DNA of 46,845 bases, from NCBI GenBank assembly GCA_002790655.1, contig PFVO01000043.1, positions 1-46,845 of the forward strand, read 5' to 3'. The position numbers and the translations under genes are program-made. The DNA comes from Candidatus Moranbacteria bacterium CG_4_9_14_3_um_filter_44_28. GTDB taxonomy: Bacteria; Patescibacteriota; Minisyncoccia; Moranbacterales; UBA11712. The notes beneath the pieces are model-generated. The model searched no databases. It saw only the letters and a list, made by a program, of their open reading frames with translations, and was not told the DNA's origin. This document shows, piece by piece, positions 1 to 7,094 of the stretch; position 1 is the first letter of the stretch, and each line of letters begins with the position of its first letter.

Positions 1-5
1 AAGTC

Positions 6-23
6 AAAAAGCCCGGAGCGGGC
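6..23 (-). terminator. Rho-independent terminator after ftsX
   Basis: A GC stem (GCCCG at 11-15 pairing with CGGGC at 19-23, loop GAG) is followed on the minus strand by five T residues (positions 10-6). It lies 29 nt beyond the ftsX stop codon and would end the prfB-ftsE-ftsX transcript. Confidence 0.75.
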
Positions 24-51
24 CCATTGAGTCTGGAATTTGCAAAACTCC

Positions 52-963
52 TCAAGTTTTCAAGTATCTCCGAATCGCCAAAAGACTGCTAACAACTCCC
101 AAAAGAGTTCCTAAAATTATCTGGGTGATGAATATCAAAACAAAATATTTTCCAAAATCGGCCTGAATCAGGGCGACATAAGAGGATCCAACAATATAAG
201 GCGTGATTAATTTGACTATCGGGAAAAGAAGAAGCATTGCGATCACCGCCGCGAAACAGCCGTAGATTATTCCTTCGAAAACGAACGGAAGCCGCACAAA
301 ATTATTCGAAGCTCCAACGAGGCGCATAATTTCGATTTCTGTTCCGTGATTATAGATTGTCATTCGGATAACATTGAAAGTAATAAGAATGGCTATCAGG
401 GAAAATAAAGTAAAGAGAAAAACGCCGGTTTTCCTGATTGTTTTTATGGTTGTATTGAAGCGGTCAATGACTAGTTTGTATTGCTGATAATTAACACTGG
501 CAATATTCTCCTTGTAGGCTGAATTTTCCACAGCCTTGGCGATCAAGTCATATTGCTCGGGATTTTTGGCTTTTATATTAATGGAAGCGAGAAGCGGATT
601 TTCATCAACAGCTTCAATGGCTTTCAAAATTTCCGGCTTGCCGACGTTATTGCTTTTGAATTCGGAAAGGGCTCTGTCTTTTGAAATGTAATCGGCTGAT
701 TTCACCTCTTTGTATTTCATGACTTCTGATCGGAAGTCCATTATTTTTGATTCCTCCGTTTCGCTTTTGAAATATACCCGAATATCAATCTTGTCCTGGA
801 TATATTTCAAGCCAAGATTGGCGCTGATACTCAAGACAATAATCACGCTGATTATGAGAAGCGCCAGTGTCAGGATACTCACTGCGGCCACGCTCAAAGA
901 GCCATTTCGGTAAAAATTTTGGAGACCGGATTTGAATGTTCGGGAAATTGTGAGAAAAATCAT
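52..963 (-). CDS. ftsX: Cell division protein FtsX
   Basis: FtsX is the membrane partner of the ATPase FtsE. In bacteria the complex sits at the septum and activates peptidoglycan hydrolases through the extracytoplasmic part of FtsX. The 303-aa protein has the family layout: a first TM helix around residues 22-46, an extracytoplasmic domain of about 135 residues, and three more TM helices around 186-210, 228-255 and 270-298 ending in a short basic tail. Length is normal. It begins 10 nt after the ftsE stop and is the last gene of prfB-ftsE-ftsX, followed by a terminator at 6-23. Start is ATG at 963. Confidence 0.95.
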   Translation of the reverse strand: MIFLTISRTFKSGLQNFYRNGSLSVAAVSILTLALLIISVIIVLSISANLGLKYIQDKIDIRVYFKSETEESKIMDFRSEVMKYKEVKSADYISKDRALSEFKSNNVGKPEILKAIEAVDENPLLASINIKAKNPEQYDLIAKAVENSAYKENIASVNYQQYKLVIDRFNTTIKTIRKTGVFLFTLFSLIAILITFNVIRMTIYNHGTEIEIMRLVGASNNFVRLPFVFEGIIYGCFAAVIAMLLLFPIVKLITPYIVGSSYVALIQADFGKYFVLIFITQIILGTLLGVVSSLLAIRRYLKT

Positions 964-973
964 AATAATATTC

Positions 974-1660
974 TTATATAGCGTATCTGCCCTTGCTGTG
1001 ATCGCGGATAATTCTTCCCTGATCGAGGGTAATCACTCGTCTTTTTATATTATTGACAATGTCTTTAACGTGGGTAGCAAGCAAAACTGTTGTTCCCAAT
1101 TTGTTTATTTTCAGAAGCAATTGAATAATTCCCCAGGCGCTGATTGGATCAAGATTTCCCGTGGGCTCGTCAGCGATAATGAGAGCCGGACGGTGAACGA
1201 GAGCCCTGGCTATAGCGGTGCGTTGTTGCTCCCCGCCGGAAATTTCACTTGGGTAGCTTTCTATTTTGTTTGAAAGGCCGACTATCTCAAGAATCTGCGG
1301 AACGCTTTTTTCAATTTCTTTATTTAGGCAGCCGGAAACTTCCAGGGCAAAAGCTACGTTTTCGTAGACTGTTTTTTTGGGAAGAAGCTTAAAATCCTGA
1401 AATATTGTTCCGATGCGGCGGCGGTGATAAGGAAGCTGTTTCGGGGCGAGTTTGATGATATCTTCTCCGTTGAAAAATATTTCGCCTGAAGTCGGTTTTT
1501 CCTCGGCGGTGATAAGTTTGAGAAGAGTTGATTTTCCCGCGCCGCTGTGTCCGACGATAGAAACAAACTCTCCTTTTGCAATCTCAAAAGTAACGTCATC
1601 AAGGGCGACTGTGTTCATCCCGCCGGTATAAATTTTTTTTATGTTGCGGAAAGTAATCAT
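974..1660 (-). CDS. ftsE: Cell division ATP-binding protein FtsE
   Basis: ABC-type ATPase that powers FtsX. Walker A GHSGAGKST lies near residues 37-45, the Q-loop in GTIFQDFKLLP, the signature motif is SGGEQQR, and Walker B reads LIIADEPTGNLD. These are canonical for FtsE. I place the start at the ATG at 1660, which gives an N-terminus typical of the family (MITFRN). A TTG three codons upstream (1669) would extend it by MHQ and is less likely. It starts 16 nt after prfB stops and ends 10 nt before ftsX, so translation of the three genes is probably linked. Confidence 0.95.
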   Translation of the reverse strand: MITFRNIKKIYTGGMNTVALDDVTFEIAKGEFVSIVGHSGAGKSTLLKLITAEEKPTSGEIFFNGEDIIKLAPKQLPYHRRRIGTIFQDFKLLPKKTVYENVAFALEVSGCLNKEIEKSVPQILEIVGLSNKIESYPSEISGGEQQRTAIARALVHRPALIIADEPTGNLDPISAWGIIQLLLKINKLGTTVLLATHVKDIVNNIKRRVITLDQGRIIRDHSKGRYAI

Positions 1661-1676
1661 TTGATGCAAATGTTAT

Positions 1677-2778
1677 TTATTCACGGGCGTCGGCGATGCA
1701 CTTTTTTAGGTAAGTTTCAATGAAATCGTCTAATTTTCCGCCTAAAACCTCTTCGGGGTTTTTTGATTCAAATTTCGTGCGGTGATCCTTGACAAGTTTA
1801 TACGGATGCAGAACATATGATCGGATCTGGCTTCCCCATTGAATGCCTGCGTGCTCGCCTTTCATTTTTTTCTTTTCTTTTTCTTTTTCTTCAATTTCTT
1901 TCTGAAATAATTTGGCCCGCAGAATTTTGAGGGCCTTTTCTTTGTTTTGAAACTGACTGCGTTCGTTTTGGCAAGAGACGGTTATTCCCGACAGTAAATG
2001 GGTGATTCTCACCGCGCTTTCAGTTTTATTCACGTGCTGTCCTCCGGCTCCTCCCGCCCGAAAAGTGTCAATTTTAAGATCGGTTGGGTCGAATTCGATT
2101 TCTTTTATTTTATCAACTTCCGGCAAAACTTCAACCAGGGCAAAGGATGTCTGCCGGAGATTATTGGCATTGAACGGCGAGAGTCTAACTAGGCGGTGAA
2201 TTCCCGCTTCAGTTTTGAGATATCCATAAGAATAGCGTCCCATTATTTCCAGAGTCGCGCTTTTAATTCCCGCTTCGGACCCTCGTGTCTCGGACATAAT
2301 TTTCGCTTTCCAGCCCTTTCTCTCGGCAAAACGCAGATACATTTGAAGAAGCATTTCGGCCCAATCCTGCGCGTCAGTTCCTCCTGTTCCGCTGTGGATG
2401 GAAAGAATCGCATTCCGGCTGTCAAATTCTCCTTGAAAAAGCGATTCAAATTCAAGCTTCTCCACTCTTTTTTCCAATTCACGCAGCTGATTTGAAATTT
2501 CGTCCGTCAAACTTTTATCGCCTTTGGCAATATCAGCTATTTCAAGTAGATTGTCAGCCTCGGCTTCCAAATTAGTTATTTCAGCTGCGTCATTGCGCAG
2601 GCCTTCCAATTTTTGTGTTATTTTTTGCGCCTCTTCCCGGTTTTGCCAAAAATTTTCTTTTTCAGCTTTTCTTTCGAGATCCCGGATTCTTTTTTTCTTT
2701 TTGGGCAAGTCAAAGACAGTCACCCGCGAGGGTGATTCTTTTCTGAAGCTCTTTGATTTTAGAAATAATTTCCTGCAT
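1677..2778 (-). CDS. prfB: Peptide chain release factor 2, expressed by programmed +1 frameshift
   Basis: RF2 recognises UGA and UAA and triggers peptide release. The ATG at 2778 opens a 22-codon frame ending LAGDCL, then an in-frame TGA (2712-2710). The slippery site CTT TGA C is the conserved RF2 frameshift site. A +1 shift over the T at 2712 continues into DLPKKKKRIRDLERK and the rest of RF2, so the CDS is complement(join(1677..2711,2713..2778)). The stretch GCGGGTGA just upstream can act as the stimulatory Shine-Dalgarno-like site. The recognition motif SPF is near residue 200 and the catalytic GGQ near residue 245. This autoregulatory site shows that RF2 is functional and that UGA means stop. 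Taking the second frame alone (GTG at 2723) would lose the true N-terminus. Confidence 0.95.
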
Positions 2779-2785
2779 TGAAGTT

Positions 2786-2794
2786 ATTTTATCA
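2786..2794 (-). promoter_or_regulatory. Extended -10 promoter of prfB
   Basis: On the minus strand the motif TGATAAAAT (extended -10, TG-n-TAAAAT) ends 7 nt before the prfB ATG at 2778. Transcription should start at or one base before the ATG, giving an essentially leaderless mRNA. No Shine-Dalgarno sequence is visible. Confidence 0.5.
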
Positions 2795-2808
2795 CAGAAT
2801 GAAACATA

Positions 2809-2836
2809 TTGCCAGAACAATAATAATTGCTATAAT
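2809..2836 (+). promoter_or_regulatory. Promoter of the tRNA cluster
   Basis: TTGCCA at 2809-2814, a 16-bp spacer, then TATAAT at 2831-2836 preceded by TGC, making a strong extended -10. It ends 12 nt before the mature 5' end of tRNA-Gly and is the obvious promoter for the plus-strand tRNA group. Confidence 0.65.
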
Positions 2837-2848
2837 TTGTTTGTAATC

Positions 2849-2919
2849 GCGGGTGTAGTATAGTGGTAATACGTGACCTTCCCAAGGTCAAGTCGTGGGT
2901 TCAATTCCCATCATCCGCT
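2849..2919 (+). tRNA. tRNA-Gly (anticodon CCC)
   Basis: A full cloverleaf can be drawn by hand. The acceptor stem GCGGGTG pairs with CATCCGC (one G-U), the anticodon stem TGACC pairs with GGTCA around loop TTCCCAA (anticodon CCC, codon GGG), and the T arm has a TTCAATT loop. It is 71 nt including the discriminator base. CCA is not encoded. It is first in the plus-strand tRNA group. Confidence 0.9.
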
Positions 2920-2930
2920 CAAAAATTTAA

Positions 2931-2953
2931 GCCTGCGTAGCTCAATTGGCAGA
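2931..2953 (+). pseudogene. 5' fragment of a tRNA gene (fragment A)
   Basis: GCCTGCGTAGCTCAATTGGC followed by AGA reads as the acceptor 5' strand and D arm of a bacterial tRNA, then stops. No anticodon arm, T arm or acceptor 3' strand (CGCAGGC would be needed) follows before the next fragment begins at 2961. The isotype cannot be told. Confidence 0.6.
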
Positions 2954-2960
2954 TTTACCC

Positions 2961-2995
2961 GCCGCCTTAGCTCAGCTGGTAGAGCAGCACTTTCG
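2961..2995 (+). pseudogene. 5' half of a tRNA gene (fragment B)
   Basis: The sequence starts GCCGCCTTAGCTCAGCTGGT and continues through the D arm into what looks like the 5' side of an anticodon arm (CACTTTCG). No matching 3' half (AGGCGGC) is found downstream. It resembles the first half of the intact tRNA-Thr at 3013 and breaks next to a sequence matching the arm of the palindromic element family (3000-3012). Confidence 0.6.
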
Positions 2996-2999
2996 CTTG

Positions 3000-3012
3000 T
3001 CCCGCACCATTT
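3000..3012 (+). repeat. Solo arm of the CCC(C/T)(G/C)CACCA palindromic element family
   Basis: TCCCGCACCATTT matches the terminal arm seen in the full elements at 13283, 15633, 19059, 19371 and 28516, but no opposite arm lies nearby. It fills the space between the broken tRNA fragment B and the first base of tRNA-Thr. It may be the remnant of an element excision or recombination; chance is possible for so short a match. Confidence 0.45.
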
Positions 3013-3084
3013 GCCGAGATAGCTCAATGGTAGAGCAATACTTTCGTAAAGTAGAGGTTATGGGTTCGAGTCCCATTCTCGGCT
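3013..3084 (+). tRNA. tRNA-Thr (anticodon CGT)
   Basis: The acceptor stem GCCGAGA pairs perfectly with TCTCGGC. The D arm is AGCTCAATGGTAGAGC, the anticodon loop is TTCGTAA (anticodon CGT, codon ACG), and the T arm loop is TTCGAGT. The first anticodon-stem pair is A-G, a mild irregularity. It is 72 nt with the discriminator T, and CCA is not encoded. Confidence 0.88.
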
Positions 3085-3120
3085 CAAGTAAATGCTGGTA
3101 AATAACGTATAAGTTAAGAG

Positions 3121-3166
3121 TTCGCCCGGTCATCCGACCGGGCGCCCCGTCGAATGACGGGGCGAA
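3121..3166. repeat. Nested double-hairpin palindrome
   Basis: Two perfect 9-bp hairpins lie side by side, sharing two bases: CGCCCGGTC/GACCGGGCG (3123-3144, loop ATCC) and CGCCCCGTC/GACGGGGCG (3143-3164, loop GAAT). The outer bases TTCGCCC and GGGCGAA can also pair, so the block can fold as one long hairpin or as a three-way junction. It lies 36 nt after tRNA-Thr and codes for nothing obvious. It resembles the paired palindromes inside lepA and a glycosyltransferase gene in this window. Confidence 0.7.
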
Positions 3167-3186
3167 TCTCACTTCCAGCTCAAACT

Positions 3187-3219
3187 AAAACCCGACTTTG
3201 TTTCTGGAGCCGGGTTTTT
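3187..3219. terminator. Bidirectional terminator between the tRNA cluster and the PPIase gene
   Basis: AAAACCCG (3187-3194) pairs with CGGGTTTT (3211-3218), with a further CT/AG extension inside. T-rich flanks on both strands allow it to end the plus-strand tRNA transcript and the minus-strand PPIase transcript, whose stop codon is at 3231. Confidence 0.7.
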
Positions 3220-3230
3220 GCGAGGATAGT

Positions 3231-4301
3231 TTAGGGAAATACCGATGGATCTCCCTGTGAATTAACCGAGAGGTTCTTTTCGAATTCGCGGAGTTCCGCG
3301 TTGGCGAATTCAGCCTGACCTTCATCCGTGTTCCATTGGAAATCATGAAGAAAGATTACAACTCCATAGTCCTTCATTTTTTCCTTGAGCCAGTCGGCAA
3401 ACGTCGTTGTTTTCACAAAAATTTGGCGAAGATGCATCATGTCTTTTCCGTCTTCAATTTTCTTTTCTTCAAGCTTGATGATATGAAATCCGAGCGGGCT
3501 GGAAATTACATCACTGATTTCCCCGATTTTCATTGAAAAAGATTTTTCGGCGACGGGCTCGACAAGCTGTTCTCTGGTTGACCAGCCCAAATCTCCTCCG
3601 TTTTCGGCGCTTTTTCCTTCCGATGACTCGCGGGCTATTTGAGCGAAGTCTTTCTTGTTTTTAACGGTCTTTTCCCAGAGAGAATTGGCTTTTTTTTGCT
3701 GGTTTTCGGTGTCGACCTCGCTGGCGAAAGACTCGGCCAGGCTTTTGGCGTAAAGTTCGGGTTTTACCACTTTCTGTTCAAAGTCATTGAGCGTCCAGCC
3801 ATAAAGACGAGCCAAATCACTAACAAGTTTTTCCCGGTTGCCGAATTGACTGATGCTGTCGGCCACTTGTTGTTCAACCATCCGGTCGGTGATTTTCACG
3901 CCTCGCTTTTGAGCCAGATCTTCAATGATTTTATTTTCGATCATTTTGTTGATGATTTCCTTTTCTTTTATCCTAAGCCTTTTTTGTCCCTGTTCCGTAC
4001 TGAAATCAACCCGCATGCCGACTTGCTCGAAATCTTGAGACTCATAAAATTTTTTGACGGCGGAAACGTTGTTTTTAATTTCGTTGAAGCTGATGAATCC
4101 GGCTCCGCGGATATAGACGGCGGGAAAGGGAATTATTTTCTCCGCGAGGCGGACTAAGTGGCTATTTGAATTATATTTATAAATGGCAATCGCTAAAGTC
4201 GAGAGCAGTATAAAAATCAGGACAACCGCGCTTATGACGCCAACCAGAATTTTAATCTTTTCTTTTTTGCGCATAATATTGTTGATAATTTTAATTCTCA
4301 C
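3231..4301 (-). CDS. Membrane-anchored parvulin-type peptidyl-prolyl isomerase
   Basis: The 356-aa protein has a short basic N-terminus, one TM helix (about 17-41), a SurA/PrsA-like chaperone segment and a PpiC (rotamase) domain around 195-280 with the family motif NGGDLGW and the end signature SPLGFHIIKLEEK. It would act outside the membrane on secreted or envelope proteins, like PrsA. The listed start is a GTG at 4301 that overlaps the upstream FtsB-like stop by 4 nt (GTGA), favouring coupled translation. An ATG at 4274 (MRKKEK) is the alternative. A roughly 70-residue tail follows the PpiC domain and is not recognised. Confidence 0.9.
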   Translation of the reverse strand: MRIKIINNIMRKKEKIKILVGVISAVVLIFILLSTLAIAIYKYNSNSHLVRLAEKIIPFPAVYIRGAGFISFNEIKNNVSAVKKFYESQDFEQVGMRVDFSTEQGQKRLRIKEKEIINKMIENKIIEDLAQKRGVKITDRMVEQQVADSISQFGNREKLVSDLARLYGWTLNDFEQKVVKPELYAKSLAESFASEVDTENQQKKANSLWEKTVKNKKDFAQIARESSEGKSAENGGDLGWSTREQLVEPVAEKSFSMKIGEISDVISSPLGFHIIKLEEKKIEDGKDMMHLRQIFVKTTTFADWLKEKMKDYGVVIFLHDFQWNTDEGQAEFANAELREFEKNLSVNSQGDPSVFP

Positions 4302-4711
4302 TCAAAAAAGAATTTCAGCCATTTTTGCCAGTTGGGCGACTTGTCTTCCGCATAATTCGTATTGGGATCTTGTTTTGCATTTTTGGCTTCCTTTTGCCGC
4401 TCCAATTCTTTCCGAAGGACAATCATTCGTTCGTCCTCCTTTTGAAGATTGAGCTTTTCGCGAGCTTCCTTCTCTTGAAATTCTTTAGTCGAAAGGTAGG
4501 ATATAAAATTCTCAAGCTCGCTGTTTTCCTGATTCATTTTTTGGATTTCCGATTGCAAATTTTCAATCTCCTTTTGGATTTGGCGTTTGCGATAAGTTTC
4601 TTTTCCAAGCGATATACCGATCAGCACCAGGATGACGAGGCCGGCGATAAAAAACAATCCCGTGAAAATCCCAACGCTTTTTTTTGCTTTTTCTTTTCTG
4701 ATTCTACCCAT
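4298..4711 (-). CDS. FtsB/DivIC-like septum formation initiator
   Basis: 137 aa: a basic cytoplasmic tail, one TM helix around residues 14-35, then a charged coiled coil (about 40-75) and a segment with the family pattern ARE.LNLQKEDERMIVL. This is the architecture of FtsB/DivIC, which bridges divisome proteins at the septum. It starts 14 nt after the 36-aa membrane protein at 4726-4836 and overlaps the PPIase start by 4 nt, so the three form a short operon. Confidence 0.88.
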   Translation of the reverse strand: MGRIRKEKAKKSVGIFTGLFFIAGLVILVLIGISLGKETYRKRQIQKEIENLQSEIQKMNQENSELENFISYLSTKEFQEKEAREKLNLQKEDERMIVLRKELERQKEAKNAKQDPNTNYAEDKSPNWQKWLKFFFE

Positions 4712-4725
4712 CTATTGATTGAATT

Positions 4726-4836
4726 TCAAAAACTTCCCATCATAGGGGCGATTGTAAAAGCAATCATCGAGAGAACAGCGAGGATGGTTATTATGATCCA
4801 AAATATTTTTATTTTTCGTCGGTAGCGAGCTCTCAT
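4726..4836 (-). CDS. 36-aa single-pass membrane protein, unknown function
   Basis: An ATG at 4836 opens 36 codons: a strongly basic N-terminus (MRARYRRKIK), one hydrophobic helix (about 11-31) and a short tail ending MMGSF. The positive-inside pattern, the strong -10 box just upstream and the 14-nt spacing to the FtsB-like gene all argue that it is real. Its position suggests a small divisome or envelope partner of the FtsB-like protein, but no family is recognised. Confidence 0.65.
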   Translation of the reverse strand: MRARYRRKIKIFWIIITILAVLSMIAFTIAPMMGSF

Positions 4837-4849
4837 AATATCTTTATCA

Positions 4850-4879
4850 ATTATAGCACTACTTTCGTAAAACCGCCAA
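4850..4879 (-). promoter_or_regulatory. Promoter for the 36-aa protein / ftsB-like operon
   Basis: On the minus strand TTGGCG (4879-4874), an 18-bp spacer and TATAAT (4855-4850) preceded by TGC. The start codon comes 13 nt after the -10 box, so the leader would be about 7 nt. The promoter overlaps the last codons of lepA, so this group can be transcribed independently of it. Confidence 0.6.
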
Positions 4880-6730
4880 AAAGGCGGAGCTGGGGATTTC
4901 GACCCGGCCGATTTGGGTCATTTTTTTCTTTCCTTTTTTCTGTTTTTCAAGAAGCTTTCTTTTGCGGGTGACGTCTCCGCCGTAAAGTTTCGCCGTCACG
5001 TCTTTCCGGAAGGCTTTCAATGTTTCGCGGGCGAGGATTTTTCCGCCGACTGTCGCTTGAAGCGCCACCTGGAAATTCTGGCGGGGAATAAATTCTTTCA
5101 ATTTTTCAACCATTCCTTTTCCTTCGGAGAACGTGTTTTGGCGCGGAACGATGCGCGAGAAGGCTTCCACTCTGTCGCCAGCCACAAGAATGTCGAGTTT
5201 CACAAGGTCATTCGGCCGGTACCCGATAAATTCATAATTCATTGAAGCAAAGCCGCTAGAGGCGCTTTTCAATTTGTCATGAAGGTCAATGATGACGTCA
5301 GTGAGCGGAGATTCGAAAGTGAGAATTATTCTGTCGCTGTCGATGTATTCGGTGTTTTTGTATTCGGCTCGAGTAGCCCTCATCAGTCCCATAATCGCGC
5401 CAAGATATTTTGACGGCGAGATGATGTCAAGTTTCACATAAGGCTCTTCAATTGATTCAATAACAGACGGATCAGGCATTTCCAAGGGAGAATAAATTTT
5501 TAATTTTTCATTTTTACTTTTTAATTTGATCTTGTAAACCACGCTTGGCGTCGTGATCACCGGATCAATCTCAAATTCCCGCTTCAGCCTTTCCTGAATG
5601 ATTTCTATATGAAGGAGTCCCAAAAACCCGCAGCGGAATCCCCGGCCAAGAGCGAGATTTGCTTCCGGCTCAAATGTGAAGGCGGCGTCGTTGAGTTTCA
5701 GCTTTCCCAGAGCGTCGCGCATGAAATTATAGTCGCTTCCTTCTTTTGGATAAAAGCTGGCATAAACCATCGGCTTGACTTCCTTGTAGCCGGGCAGACT
5801 CGCAATCTGTAGTTTGTAACTTGTAGCCGTTATGGTATCGCCGACACGGCAGTCCTCAACGCTTTTGAAGCCAGTGGCAATGTAGCCGATTTCTCCGGCG
5901 GTCAGTTTGTTTATTTCGGTTAGTTCTGGAGAAAAGTAACCAACTTCAATTACGGAGCTTTCCTGCTTTGTGGCCATCGTGAAAATTTTGTCTTCGGCTT
6001 TCACTTCGCCGTCAATAATTTTCACATAAGCCAGAACACCCTTGTATGAATCGTATTTTGAATCAAAAATGAGCGCTCGAAGCGGCTTTTCATTTTCACC
6101 TTTGGGCGGCGGGATTTTTTCGATGACTTTTTCGAGAATTTTTTCCACGCCTTCTCCTGTCTTTCCGCTGGCTTCGAGAATTTCTTCAGCTTTGCATCCG
6201 AGAAGATGCACAATTTCTTTTTTCGTTTTTTCAATTTCGGCGTTCGGGAGATCAATTTTATTCACCGCTGAAATTATTTCGAGATTTTGCTCGACGGCCT
6301 GGTACAAATTCGCGACCGTCTGCGCCTGCACGCCCTTGGTCGCGTCCACAAGAAGCACCGCTCCTTCGACGGCGGCAAGGGACCGGGAAACTTCGTAGGA
6401 GAAGTCCACGTGCCCGGGGGTGTCTATTAAATTCAGGATAAATTTGCCATCAGAAAGGTTCGACCTTGAGGAATCCCGACAGCGGAGCTGTCGGGAGGAA
6501 AAGGTCGAACCTTGGCCGGAAGTTCGATAATTATAAATCATCCTCACTGGCTGTAGCTTTATCGTGATTCCCTTTTCCCGCTCCAAATCCATCGTATCAA
6601 GAAGTTGCTCTTTCATTTTCCGCTGCTCGACGGTTTTCGTGATTTCAAGCATCCGATCGGCGAGAGTCGACTTGCCGTGATCGATGTGGGCAATTATTAC
6701 AAAATTTCGGATATTTTGCTGGTTAGCCAT
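4859..6730 (-). CDS. lepA: Elongation factor 4 (LepA)
   Basis: Ribosome-bound translational GTPase. G1 is AHIDHGKST (residues 14-22), G3 is DTPGHVDF (103-110), and NKID follows. The C-terminal LepA-specific region ends KMTQIGRVEIPSSAFLAVLRK. At 623 aa it is somewhat longer than the usual roughly 600. The extra length lies at residues 70-94, between the strand after switch I and DTPGH, and is encoded by a GC-rich palindrome (6455-6513). The reading frame stays open. Because the insertion lies in a surface hairpin of the G domain the protein is probably still functional. Start is ATG at 6730 with no visible Shine-Dalgarno. Confidence 0.95.
   Translation of the reverse strand: MANQQNIRNFVIIAHIDHGKSTLADRMLEITKTVEQRKMKEQLLDTMDLEREKGITIKLQPVRMIYNYRTSGQGSTFSSRQLRCRDSSRSNLSDGKFILNLIDTPGHVDFSYEVSRSLAAVEGAVLLVDATKGVQAQTVANLYQAVEQNLEIISAVNKIDLPNAEIEKTKKEIVHLLGCKAEEILEASGKTGEGVEKILEKVIEKIPPPKGENEKPLRALIFDSKYDSYKGVLAYVKIIDGEVKAEDKIFTMATKQESSVIEVGYFSPELTEINKLTAGEIGYIATGFKSVEDCRVGDTITATSYKLQIASLPGYKEVKPMVYASFYPKEGSDYNFMRDALGKLKLNDAAFTFEPEANLALGRGFRCGFLGLLHIEIIQERLKREFEIDPVITTPSVVYKIKLKSKNEKLKIYSPLEMPDPSVIESIEEPYVKLDIISPSKYLGAIMGLMRATRAEYKNTEYIDSDRIILTFESPLTDVIIDLHDKLKSASSGFASMNYEFIGYRPNDLVKLDILVAGDRVEAFSRIVPRQNTFSEGKGMVEKLKEFIPRQNFQVALQATVGGKILARETLKAFRKDVTAKLYGGDVTRKRKLLEKQKKGKKKMTQIGRVEIPSSAFLAVLRK
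6455..6513. repeat. In-frame palindromic insertion in lepA
   Basis: Outer arms AAGGTTCGACCTT (6455-6467) and AAGGTCGAACCTT (6501-6513) are exact reverse complements. Inside them TCCCGACAGC (6474-6483) and GCTGTCGGGA (6487-6496) form a second stem around loop GGA. The 59-bp block codes for Ser/Arg-rich residues (about 72-92 of LepA) that have no counterpart in normal LepA. Confidence 0.8.
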
Positions 6731-6776
6731 AGGTTTAATCTAACTATTTTTCAGATACTTAGCAATAGCCTCAGAC

Positions 6777-6804
6777 AAAAATATGCCTTATAAAAGGCAT
6801 ATTT
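6777..6804 (-). terminator. Terminator after the 77-aa membrane protein gene
   Basis: AAATATGCCTT (6779-6789) pairs with AAGGCATATTT (6794-6804). On the minus strand the stem runs into five T residues (6781-6777). It separates the 6847-7080 gene from lepA. Confidence 0.7.
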
Positions 6805-6846
6805 ATTTTAGAGTCTATTGAAGCTGGACCTTGAAAGTAAATGAGC

Positions 6847-7080
6847 TTATTTCGCTTTATTTTTTTCTGACCGCCGTAATTTAATCGAATCGTATATTGC
6901 GGCAATTATAAAAATAATCTGCAAAATAATAAAAATTAGGTCACCGAGATGAATACTGTAAATTTCCAGACATATTCCCCCGATTATATATAGTATGTCT
7001 TGGATAAATCTTTTTTTATTGACGATGCCGATTGATATCAATAGTAATCCCAAGGCACCGATAAATTTAAATATCGACAT
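6847..7080 (-). CDS. Small membrane protein of unknown function
   Basis: 77 aa with two or three hydrophobic helices (about 5-20, 28-44 and 47-66) and a basic C-terminal tail (KLRRSEKNKAK). The middle pattern IIGGICLEIYSIHLGDLIFI looks like the small CBU_0592-type or SemiSWEET-like membrane proteins, but the match is only by eye. It starts 56 nt after murJ ends, with a 29-bp palindrome between, and is followed by its own terminator. Start is ATG at 7080. Confidence 0.65.
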   Translation of the reverse strand: MSIFKFIGALGLLLISIGIVNKKRFIQDILYIIGGICLEIYSIHLGDLIFIILQIIFIIAAIYDSIKLRRSEKNKAK

Positions 7081-7094
7081 ACTTTCAATTTACA

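Noticed and set aside
2972-3172. 66-codon frame on the minus strand over the tRNA genes, containing GLEPITS
   Set aside because: It is the antisense reading of tRNA-Thr and the tRNA fragments, a well-known spurious protein, not a gene.
5500-5830. Possible repeat insertions in lepA at the segments SKNEKLK and TATSYKLQIAS
   Set aside because: The DNA resembles intergenic AT-rich words (AAAAAGTAAAAATG, TACAAGTTACAAAC), but the protein length around both places is the same as in other LepA proteins, so no insertion can be shown.
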